From an uncultured bacterium (GTDB taxonomy: Bacteria > Cyanobacteriota > Vampirovibrionia > LMEP-6097), in the NCBI GenBank assembly GCA_903930015.1, contig CAIYXB010000222.1, positions 1 to 34,402 of the forward strand: a DNA stretch of 34,402 bases, written 5' to 3'. The notes under the pieces are model-generated. The model was given only the letters and a program-made list of their open reading frames with translations, made no database searches and was not told the DNA's origin. A program made the position numbers and the translations under genes. Positions 1-6,136 of this stretch are shown here, piece after piece; the stretch's first letter is position 1, and the number at the start of each line of letters is the position of its first letter.

Positions 1-123
1 GAGATTTCGAGGGTCAATATTATACCTAGCAGCAATGACGGCAATCTCCTCTTTTTCTCTCAACGCTTCCAAAACAGCCTTAGCTTTGATCTCGGAACTT
101 GTTTGTTTATATTTTCTTGACAT
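1..123 (-). CDS. IS3-family transposase OrfA, N-terminal part
   Basis: The 41 visible codons, read leftward from an ATG at 123, begin MSRKYKQTSSEIKAKAVLEA and continue through REKEEIAVIAARYNIDP. This is the start of the helix-turn-helix of OrfA proteins of IS3-type elements (HTH_8/transposase_8): a basic N-terminus, then a helix, then the A-x-x-Y-x-I/V turn into the recognition helix. OrfA binds the terminal repeats of the element, and OrfB, made by frameshifting, supplies the DDE catalysis; neither the frameshift region nor OrfB is in the window. The gene is cut by the window boundary, so whether the element is intact is unknown. A strong Shine-Dalgarno sequence supports the start. Confidence 0.65.
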   Translation of the reverse strand, partial: MSRKYKQTSSEIKAKAVLEALREKEEIAVIAARYNIDPRNL

Positions 124-206
124 TCTTTTCTCCTTATTATCTTATAGACGATCTTAGGAAGGAAAAGTTTTTAATTTATTTTGGCCCTTTTTCGCGGGAC
201 ATTACA
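1..206 (-). mobile_element. IS3-like element, left end only
   Basis: The minus strand starts at 206 with TGTAATGTCCCGCG, followed by a polyA-containing GGGCC stretch, the usual look of an IS3-family terminal inverted repeat (TG first, GC-rich core). An OrfA start codon follows about 80 nt inside, behind a clear GGAGAAAAG ribosome site at 125-133. The rest of the element lies beyond the window's left edge, so the right end and target duplication cannot be seen. The family call rests on the end sequence and the OrfA N-terminus only. Confidence 0.6.
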
Positions 207-369
207 GTGTGTTAGGTTTACCTGTATATTTACCGCTTTTGCACCATTCGATCCATTGTTTTGGATAATCTTTGAATAGATATGAATGTATGTGAAGCTT
301 TGGCTTGTCTAAGTTATTTGAATTAGGATTTTTGTAATCGATTCCCTGATTATTGCAAGAGATACCAAT
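202..369 (-). pseudogene. Remnant of unknown gene cut by the IS
   Basis: A 55-codon open stretch on the minus strand contains NNQGIDYKNPNSNNLDKPK and ends KYTGKPNTL at a TAA whose bases lie inside the IS inverted repeat (202-204). It has ordinary coding composition (Trp, Cys and charged residues), but no credible start: an upstream ATG at 393 in the same frame is followed by a TAG after seven codons. The simplest reading is the middle of a gene whose 3' part was displaced by the insertion and whose 5' part has decayed. The family is not recognised. Confidence 0.35.
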
Positions 370-422
370 CTATTCATTGGCCAGAAAGTACATGAATTTT
401 TTTCTATTGTACTAAAGTGACC

Positions 423-647
423 CTATTTACCTCTTGATAAATACTTCTGAATCTCTTTAGCTAAGCTTGATACAGCTCGCTTTGGTTTTTCAACTATTTT
501 TAAGTCTGGACCGTTTTTCTTATAAGCATTAGATCCCAAAATCAAAAAATCCTTACAATCCATGAGTATTTTTTTCTCTTTAGTTGTATAACTAAATTTT
601 TTTTTGAATAGCCTTTGCAAATCTTGGACTGTTTTTCTCATCTTCAC
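423..647 (-). CDS. Out-of-frame continuation of the 592-1557 gene
   Basis: This 74-codon frame overlaps the end of the upstream gene by 56 nt. Its own ATG at 647 has no ribosome site, and its first 17 codons lie inside the upstream gene. From the A9 run at 597-605 onward it reads FSYTTKEKKILMDCKDF and then a Lys-rich tail ending KYLSRGK, with no stop for 57 codons. Dropping one A from the run joins it to the 321-residue protein. I therefore think it is the true C-terminus of that protein, either separated by a one-base error or mutation, or reached by slippage. A separate small protein remains possible. Confidence 0.4.
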   Translation of the reverse strand: MKMRKTVQDLQRLFKKKFSYTTKEKKILMDCKDFLILGSNAYKKNGPDLKIVEKPKRAVSSLAKEIQKYLSRGK

Positions 648-1557
648 TAATCTTTCGCCTATACAATCGATGTCGATTAGCTAATAAATACTTTGCATAA
701 CTTTTAATACTGACCGATTTACGACACTTAATAATCTCCATAAGAATTTTTTCGATTCTGAAAAATGAAATTTCTGTTCCAGTCTCTGGAGTGTAAAAGC
801 CATCAGCTTTAAAAAATAACCCAACAAAATCACCGTCTTGAATCAGGAAGCAGCTCTCAATAGCTTCAATCATTTTCCCAACATTATCGGTGATAACTGG
901 TGATTCATGAATTGGACCGGATATTTCAATTAGCATCATAAAGTTTAGATGCTGGTATTTCCCAATTTCATAGAGAATTTTTTCCCCATTGTTAAGTTGA
1001 TAATGATTTTTAGACTTGTATAGTTTATCTAAGTCTTTTAGAACAGTTTCATTTCTTTTACTAGCGTGTAAAATGTTACGAGCTGTTCTTTCTTTAAAAA
1101 GTTTACTAGTCTTGATAGCAATTTCACAACTAAAAAGTTTACTAAGATCAAGAAGCGGTCTAAGCATATTCCTACTAGCCTCTTTATCTATTCCTTCGTG
1201 AGAAAAGTTAATTAAGCTAACTTGGACTATGAGTAGATGAAAGCATTGGGCAAAATTAGACACTATTTCATATATAAATTCTATTTTTGTATTTTTATAA
1301 GAGGCCAGTAATTCAAAAGTTAGATTGACTAGTTTAAGAATGAAATCTTCAAACTCATCAATTGATTTAATCTTAGTGCTTTTATTTAAGTGCTTAGTGA
1401 TATCTTCTACTGACTTTTTATCTTCGGTGTCTTTGATTTGTATATAAATGTTCAGAATAGAAGATCGATAATAATCAACAAATCTTTTGGACAATATCTT
1501 TAAAAGCTTTCTGCTTTCTTGTTCTAAAAATTTGGTCCTATTAAAAGTTCTAGCCAT
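592..1557 (-). CDS. Unknown helical protein, partner of AlbA_2 gene
   Basis: A 321-residue protein I do not recognise. It is predicted to be largely alpha-helical, with no signal peptide and no convincing membrane segment. It has a basic N-terminus, a Lys-rich region near residues 40-70 and a central block (around residues 100-230) with Arg/His pairs such as RNILHASKR and GPIHESP. These faintly recall DUF5677/HEPN-like helical proteins, but I cannot assign a family. Its ATG overlaps the last 8 nt of the upstream AlbA_2-type gene, so the two are translationally coupled and probably act together. The frame ends in an A9 run (597-605) with an immediate stop, while the next frame stays open for 57 more codons; see the neighbouring entry. 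The paired role is inferred from gene order only. Confidence 0.6.
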   Translation of the reverse strand: MARTFNRTKFLEQESRKLLKILSKRFVDYYRSSILNIYIQIKDTEDKKSVEDITKHLNKSTKIKSIDEFEDFILKLVNLTFELLASYKNTKIEFIYEIVSNFAQCFHLLIVQVSLINFSHEGIDKEASRNMLRPLLDLSKLFSCEIAIKTSKLFKERTARNILHASKRNETVLKDLDKLYKSKNHYQLNNGEKILYEIGKYQHLNFMMLIEISGPIHESPVITDNVGKMIEAIESCFLIQDGDFVGLFFKADGFYTPETGTEISFFRIEKILMEIIKCRKSVSIKSYAKYLLANRHRLYRRKISEDEKNSPRFAKAIQKKI

Positions 1558-3196
1558 TAACTTTCAACTGAGGTGACGTAAATTGCCACTCACCTTTTTT
1601 GCCAGTTTGCCTTAATGATCCTTCCTCTCTCCATTTTCGAAAAAGATTAGAAAGCTGTGTTGTCTCAGATTTTGTATTTGTCAGTCCTATTAAGTCTCTT
1701 GCTTGTGTGTTATTGATATAGCCTCCGCTATATTTGGAGATGTGACTTAAAAAACCAAAATAAAATTTTTCTTCATCAGAAGTAAATTTAATGGTTTGCT
1801 GTCCGTCAAAAACTGCTTTTGCCCAACGTTTTAACATTAGTTTTTCTTCAAAGCGAATAACTGGACTAGATGAACTTTCAATGACTTTATTTGCGATTCT
1901 TTTGTAATGTTCATCTAATGCATTAATTATTTCACTCCAAGCTTTATCTCTCCAGAGAACCAAAGCTATTGCGATTCTCCATTCGTCTGGATTCTTGAAG
2001 TATTGTTTCAACCTTTCAATGAGATTTAGGATAGCCATATTCGTATCTTCATTGTAGAGAGTTGTTTTCCAGCGAGCATGAGTTTTAAATGGCTCGAACT
2101 CAATAATTGGCTCTCGCTTTCCTTGCTCAATCATGTGTCTAAAAATACGATTTTTACCAGAGCCCAGCTCATCGGTTAACTTACTTATTCTCAGTGTATG
2201 CATTAGTAATTTATTTTTAGTGCTATTAATCCTAGAAAACCATTTATCTACAAACAATTCTGCATCTAGAGAACAATTATTTGATATTACAATTCTATTT
2301 GGAAACATTTCAATTACTATGTCTCCCTGGTCTTTGGAATAAAATGCATGAGCAACTGCATTAGCGATACTTTCTCTTAAAGCACTAATAGGATAAGGTT
2401 CTTCTTCTTTTGCGGTAAATGATGATATGAGTACAGTCCCTTGCCTTCTTGTCCAGCTTTGTATCTCTTCTATAAATTTATCATCTAAAATTCCATATAA
2501 ACCCTTCTGCTCATGTTGGTCTAAAATATCACCATTAATATCACAGTGAACGATTCTTACTATAAAGTCACCAAAAAGAATACCTGAAACATTTTTACTT
2601 TTAATTCCTAGCTTATTTAAAACATCAGTTGCGGTTAAATTTTCAGTATTCTCAAATAGGTCTTTTGAAACTGCAGTTAATTTTTGAGCAAAACTCATTA
2701 CTAATGAGCTGTTCACAGATCCGTGATAGTTTGCTTTAGAGAAATCATGTCCTGGCAGACTCAGAGTTAATTCTAGAATTTCAGGAGGTGTCATTTCTTC
2801 ACTATGTGTGCCAATCAGTTTATAAGCTTTACCGTTCCAATAAACAACATCATCCGGTGGGATAATTTCTATCAATAAAATATGATTTCCACTTATTTCT
2901 TCCCCGGTAATAAAAATATTCATTAAGTTTGGTTCTAAGTACTCAGAGACATGATTGGAAACTTGTTGTTCAGTTTCTTTCAACCAATTTAAATCTTTGT
3001 TTAGAAGCTTTCCATGATCATTAACTCCTATGATTAACCAGCCACCTTCTCTACTATGATGATTAGCTATTGCAGAAATATCTTCTCCATGTCCTTGTCT
3101 CCATGAAGATTTAAAATCTAGGCTAGGGGCCAAAACCTCTTGAATTGCTTCTTCCCTTAACTTATTGATAATGTCTTCTTTTGAAATTTTAGACAT
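1550..3196 (-). CDS. AlbA_2 / Schlafen-type ATP-binding protein with wHTH
   Basis: A 548-residue protein with the COG2865-like layout. The N-terminal AlbA_2 (Schlafen AAA_4) domain covers about residues 20-150, with the DFKSSW segment at 27-32, then ISAIANHHSREGG and LIIGVND. The RecG-like HATPase_c_4 domain is around 265-310 (ALRESIANAVAHAFY, then FPNRIVISNN). A C-terminal winged helix lies at about 490-540 (YINNTQARDLIGLT). Family members are predicted transcriptional regulators, and AlbA_2 domains also recur in phage-defence loci, so both roles are open. The protein looks cytoplasmic and complete. It is first in a two-gene unit and overlaps the next gene by 8 nt. Upstream is a 20-bp direct repeat that could be its operator. 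The start ATG at 3196 is preceded by an AAGGAAGC ribosome site. Confidence 0.75.
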   Translation of the reverse strand: MSKISKEDIINKLREEAIQEVLAPSLDFKSSWRQGHGEDISAIANHHSREGGWLIIGVNDHGKLLNKDLNWLKETEQQVSNHVSEYLEPNLMNIFITGEEISGNHILLIEIIPPDDVVYWNGKAYKLIGTHSEEMTPPEILELTLSLPGHDFSKANYHGSVNSSLVMSFAQKLTAVSKDLFENTENLTATDVLNKLGIKSKNVSGILFGDFIVRIVHCDINGDILDQHEQKGLYGILDDKFIEEIQSWTRRQGTVLISSFTAKEEEPYPISALRESIANAVAHAFYSKDQGDIVIEMFPNRIVISNNCSLDAELFVDKWFSRINSTKNKLLMHTLRISKLTDELGSGKNRIFRHMIEQGKREPIIEFEPFKTHARWKTTLYNEDTNMAILNLIERLKQYFKNPDEWRIAIALVLWRDKAWSEIINALDEHYKRIANKVIESSSSPVIRFEEKLMLKRWAKAVFDGQQTIKFTSDEEKFYFGFLSHISKYSGGYINNTQARDLIGLTNTKSETTQLSNLFRKWREEGSLRQTGKKGEWQFTSPQLKVNG

Positions 3197-3238
3197 TAAT
3201 TTGCTTCCTTTTTTGACACTCTATTCATACTACTAAAA

Positions 3239-3389
3239 GCGATGGCAGTGCGATGGCATACCGGTGAAAATGGCTAAAACTCTAGTTTTTTAGGCTTTTT
3301 TTATAAAAACAAGGGCGATGGCATACCGGTGAAATAATGGTTATGTATCTATTAATATTGGAAATAAAAAGCATTGTTTAGGTATGCCA
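3239..3389. repeat. 20-bp direct repeats before AlbA_2 gene
   Basis: The sequence GCGATGGCATACCGGTGAAA occurs exactly at 3250-3269 and again at 3315-3334. A partial third copy (GCGATGGCA) abuts the first at 3239-3247, and an inverted fragment GGTATGCC lies at 3381-3388. The repeat contains the palindrome ACCGGT. The copies are 65 bp apart, about six helical turns, and sit within 140 bp of the AlbA_2 gene start. An operator for autoregulation, or insertion-end remnants, would both fit. Confidence 0.6.
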
Positions 3390-3454
3390 GCTATAATAAT
3401 CCTGACTAACGCAACTAACGCATGGTCTTGAACTCAAATCATTCTAGCAAAGCC

Positions 3455-3527
3455 ACGCGATATAAAGGTTTTTTGAAATGAGATTACGGTTCGTAGCCGA
3501 GTCCTCTATCCAGCTGAGGTAAAGCCC
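3455..3527 (-). pseudogene. Degenerate tRNA-Arg(ACG)-like sequence
   Basis: Read on the minus strand from 3527, there is an acceptor-like GGGCTTT, a perfect D-arm (CCTC, AGCTGGATA loop, GAGG; 3503-3519) and a seven-base loop CTACGAA (3490-3496) with anticodon ACG. Only three of five anticodon-stem pairs form. The T-arm position holds an AT-rich sequence with no stem, and no matching acceptor 3' strand is seen. It therefore looks like the preserved 5' half of a tRNA-Arg whose 3' half has decayed or been replaced. That is what the edge of an integrated element could leave. Confidence 0.4.
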
Positions 3528-3611
3528 TAAGTATTATTGTTACTTGCAATTCACTCTCCCCTCAAATTGCTTCATTATTATAGTTTATCTACCAAACCAA
3601 CGCCTTAAAAA

Positions 3612-3643
3612 AAACAAAAAAAGTCAGCATGCTTTAGCGTGCT
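3612..3643 (-). terminator. Hairpin with T-tracts, minus-strand terminator
   Basis: AGCATGC (3626-3632) and GCGTGCT (3637-3643) form a seven-pair stem with loop TTTA. On the minus strand it is followed by GAC, seven T, G and a further T-run. It would stop leftward transcription arriving from the photolyase operon before the AlbA_2 unit. On the plus strand it lies just upstream of the ribosome site of the secreted-protein gene, so a leader role is an alternative. Confidence 0.45.
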
Positions 3644-3671
3644 ATAACTATAGATCAAGAGGATTTTAAAA

Positions 3672-4214
3672 ATGAAAAGCAATAGACTAACTATTATTTT
3701 AAGTTTAGTGATAGTGTCACTAGGCTCAGTAAAAGCATTTTACGATATGGGTATTTACCAGCAGAATTACAAGGTTGATTCAGAAGAATCAATACTTATT
3801 CTTGAAGCAGGTACTAAATACAAACTTAAATTTAAAGGGATCAGCAAAGATGTTAATGAAACAACTTTAGACACTCAAAACATGTCTAAAGAGGTAGTAG
3901 AAATTAAATACGATGAACACAAAACTATGGGTAGCTCAACTATTCACGTTGTAGAAATCGCTAAAGATGCACCTGCGTCTGCTGGATACATTCAGTTAGT
4001 GACTTACGATGGGGATGGTGGGGATAGAGTAAAGCATGCAGCTTACAAAATCAGAACTATTATTGTTGCAGGCTCAGACCACTCGACTAAAGTAAATAAA
4101 GTATGTGGAGAAGTAGATTTTGGTAAGGGAGATAGATACCAGATTGGATTTAAAAACAGAAAGCAACTTGATGATGCAAAAGCTAAGTACATCAAAGATG
4201 GTCACTGTAAGTAA
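3672..4214 (+). CDS. Secreted protein of unknown function
   Basis: A 180-residue protein with a typical signal peptide: basic MKSNR, hydrophobic LTIILSLVIVSLGS, and a plausible cleavage after VKA near residue 22. The mature part is hydrophilic and probably mostly beta-strand (alternating patterns such as KYKLKFKG and STIHVVEI). It contains a glycine/aspartate-rich YDGDGGD segment and two cysteines near the C-terminus (VCGEVDF and GHCK), which could form a disulfide outside the cytoplasm. The start is supported by an AAGAGGA ribosome site about 8 nt upstream. It stands alone: a hairpin lies before it, a terminator directly after, and the next gene converges on it. I do not recognise a family. 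Confidence 0.7.
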   Translation: MKSNRLTIILSLVIVSLGSVKAFYDMGIYQQNYKVDSEESILILEAGTKYKLKFKGISKDVNETTLDTQNMSKEVVEIKYDEHKTMGSSTIHVVEIAKDAPASAGYIQLVTYDGDGGDRVKHAAYKIRTIIVAGSDHSTKVNKVCGEVDFGKGDRYQIGFKNRKQLDDAKAKYIKDGHCK

Positions 4215-4238
4215 AGCACCATTCTAAGTATAAATTAT

Positions 4239-4266
4239 AAGCCTCGTTGAAAAGCGGGGCTTTTTC
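4239..4266 (+). terminator. Rho-independent terminator
   Basis: AAGCCTCG (4239-4246), loop TTGAAAAG and CGGGGCTT (4255-4262) form an eight-pair stem with one G-T pair, followed directly by five T. It ends the secreted-protein gene and sits exactly at the stop codon of the converging DUF2237 gene, so it may act in both directions. Confidence 0.8.
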
Positions 4267-4624
4267 ATTGGACGGCAAAATCTAGCAGAAGATTTTTATC
4301 AATAATATCTAAACATCTTTCATGGCAAGAATTTAAAAACAATTTTGGAGCAACTCCATCTTCATATGCTTGTAGCCATCTGCTTGCGCATAAGCACCAC
4401 TTATCACCAGGATTTAGACCTGGAAAATTATACTCAGGTCTTGGGGTGCTTAAGTCATTACCCATAGATTTGGAATATTCCAGGAAGCTTTCAGAGACTT
4501 GCGTACAGACTGTATGTGAGCCCATGTCACTATCATCAGTACGACAAAAGCCATCTCTAAAATAACCAGTCATAGGGCTTGTGCAACAAGATTCTAATTC
4601 ATCTCCAAAAATATTTTTGTGCAT
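4265..4624 (-). CDS. DUF2237 family protein
   Basis: A 119-residue protein that I recognise as COG3651/DUF2237 from its conserved string of motifs: CCTSPMTGYFRDG near residue 13, DMGSHTVCTQV, FLEYSKSMGNDLSTPRPE, FPGLNPGDKWCLCASRW and GVAPKLFL. The length is normal for the family. Conserved cysteines (CC, C, CLC) suggest metal or redox chemistry, but no reaction is established. It is the last gene of the photolyase-MATE-small membrane protein operon, 9 nt after the preceding stop. In my understanding DUF2237 genes are often found near photolyase/cryptochrome genes, which fits a role in light or oxidative stress here; that role is inference. Confidence 0.85.
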   Translation of the reverse strand: MHKNIFGDELESCCTSPMTGYFRDGFCRTDDSDMGSHTVCTQVSESFLEYSKSMGNDLSTPRPEYNFPGLNPGDKWCLCASRWLQAYEDGVAPKLFLNSCHERCLDIIDKNLLLDFAVQ

Positions 4625-4633
4625 TATTGTTGT

Positions 4634-4819
4634 TTACTCCTTCTCATTCTTGTCTTCAAAAATACATTCTTGAGAATGCGCACGCCAGGTGCCACCTTGC
4701 TCGCTGCAAATCTTAGCAGCGTCCATTTTGATGTAATTAAAATTATTCATAAACATCATGTAAGCAAGTAAAGCAAAAATTATTATTCCAATTAGTGAGT
4801 AAATTCTAGATCCTGCCAT
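4634..4819 (-). CDS. Small single-pass membrane protein
   Basis: A protein of about 61 residues, starting MAGSRIYSLIGIIIFALLAY. It has one hydrophobic helix (about residues 7-25) and a hydrophilic tail carrying two cysteines in CSEQGGTWRAHSQEC, possibly a periplasmic disulfide. I start it at 4819 because GGAAGAAAAG lies just upstream; an ATG at 4834 in the same frame is an alternative. The longer frame back to 4888 would run far into the MATE gene. It overlaps the MATE stop by 28 nt and ends 9 nt before the DUF2237 gene, so it belongs to this operon. The CSxxGGxW pattern with a second Cys resembles short hypothetical proteins with a Gly-Gly-x-Trp motif. No function can be assigned. Confidence 0.6.
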   Translation of the reverse strand: MAGSRIYSLIGIIIFALLAYMMFMNNFNYIKMDAAKICSEQGGTWRAHSQECIFEDKNEKE

Positions 4820-6132
4820 TTTCTTTTCTTCCATATATAGATAAATATAGCGCCTTGTAGCAAATGCATACTGGTTTGCCAAATCCAAATGCTAAAAAGA
4901 CCTTGTTTAAAGACAAAAACCAGCAAAAGTGCACCAGGCAAAAACACCAACCATTGCCAAACAAAAGATATTATCGAAACTTTCTTTGAATAACCCAGTC
5001 CCTTTAAACCCTCTACTAAAATAAAGCCAAGCATCTCAAAACCCAAAGTGAGTCCCATTACTCTAAGAGCAGGTTCTGCTGCTTTAATAACTTCAGCACT
5101 ATCGGTGAAAATTCCTAAAATTCCATGTGACATTAAGAAAAACGGTAGCGCAACTAAGCTTAAAAGCATTACCCCAAGTTGGACGATTTCTTTTCCCCAT
5201 GAGTATGAATGTTCTTTATCACCTTCACCAAGAGCCTGTCCTGAAAGAGTAGCCAGTGTAATTCCAAGTCCTAAAGCGGGTAGTAGGGCTACCATAAAAA
5301 TATTCATCAAAATATTTAAAGAAGCTAGTTCATTAACACCAATTTTTCCTACTAACCAATAAAGTGCAACCACGTTTGTCATTGTGATAGTGAGTTCAAG
5401 TCCTGCTGGTAAAGAAATTTTAGTAAGCATTGTTAGGTACTTGAGATTTGGCATTTTCTTCAAAAAACCATGACTAGAAGCAAGTTTGACAGCCTGTACA
5501 AAATAAATTATAAATCCGAGTACTATAGATCCAGCAGTTGCTATCGCAGCACCATTGGATTCAAGGCGCGGAAAACCAAAGTTGCCAAAGACCAATAGAT
5601 AATTAAAAACTATATTTGTAAGATGCATGACTATCAAACTATTCATATATATTTTTGATAAATCTACTGAATTCCAATAACCTCGAAAAGCAAAATTTGC
5701 GATGGCAAAAAAACAAACTGAAATTCTAATTAAAAAATATTCCCTTGCTAGTTTTGATACAGTCTCAGTTGTAGTAAGCATGTCAAAAAGAGGCTTAGCA
5801 AAAGTAAATGCCACTATAAGAATTAAAATAGAGCTAACAAAACAATAAACTAAAGCATTATTTAGGGAATAAGCTGTTTCAGAAGTTTTACCCTCTCCTT
5901 TTTTGCGTGCACTTATTGCTTGCACACCAGAAGTAACTCCAAGCACGGGAGCTAAAAACATAAACGCTACCATTGATGAGATACCAACTGCTGCAAGCGC
6001 GTCAGGACCTAGTCTTCCAACCATTGCAGTGTCAACAAGATTAAGTAGATTTTGCGATAACATTCCTGCAACAATAGGCATCGCAAGCCCAAATATTCTT
6101 TGTAATCTGGCTGCTTCAATTTTTGGAATCAT
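4792..6132 (-). CDS. MATE family multidrug/Na+ antiporter
   Basis: A 446-residue, twelve-helix inner-membrane exporter of the MATE family (NorM/DinF type). The diagnostic N-terminal part reads LAMPIVAGMLSQNLLNLVDTA, then MVGRLGPDALAAVGIS and GVTSGVQAISARKKGEG. The second half repeats this fold (SLPAGLELTITMTN, LGLGITLATLSGQALGEGD). These carriers expel cationic drugs or metabolites in exchange for Na+ or H+. The ATG at 6132 comes 4 nt after the photolyase stop, so the two genes are co-transcribed, and its end overlaps the next small gene. DinF-like members are linked with DNA-damage and oxidative-stress responses in other bacteria, which suits the photolyase context, but the substrate is unknown. 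Confidence 0.9.
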   Translation of the reverse strand: MIPKIEAARLQRIFGLAMPIVAGMLSQNLLNLVDTAMVGRLGPDALAAVGISSMVAFMFLAPVLGVTSGVQAISARKKGEGKTSETAYSLNNALVYCFVSSILILIVAFTFAKPLFDMLTTTETVSKLAREYFLIRISVCFFAIANFAFRGYWNSVDLSKIYMNSLIVMHLTNIVFNYLLVFGNFGFPRLESNGAAIATAGSIVLGFIIYFVQAVKLASSHGFLKKMPNLKYLTMLTKISLPAGLELTITMTNVVALYWLVGKIGVNELASLNILMNIFMVALLPALGLGITLATLSGQALGEGDKEHSYSWGKEIVQLGVMLLSLVALPFFLMSHGILGIFTDSAEVIKAAEPALRVMGLTLGFEMLGFILVEGLKGLGYSKKVSIISFVWQWLVFLPGALLLVFVFKQGLFSIWIWQTSMHLLQGAIFIYIWKKRKWQDLEFTH

Positions 6133-6136
6133 TGGT

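Noticed and set aside
3239-3340. CRISPR array
   Set aside because: Only two full copies of the repeat, with an irregular partial copy and no cas genes.
3455-3527. A functional tRNA-Arg, possibly with an intron
   Set aside because: No T-arm or acceptor 3' strand can be formed within the next 100 nt, so it is treated as a relic.
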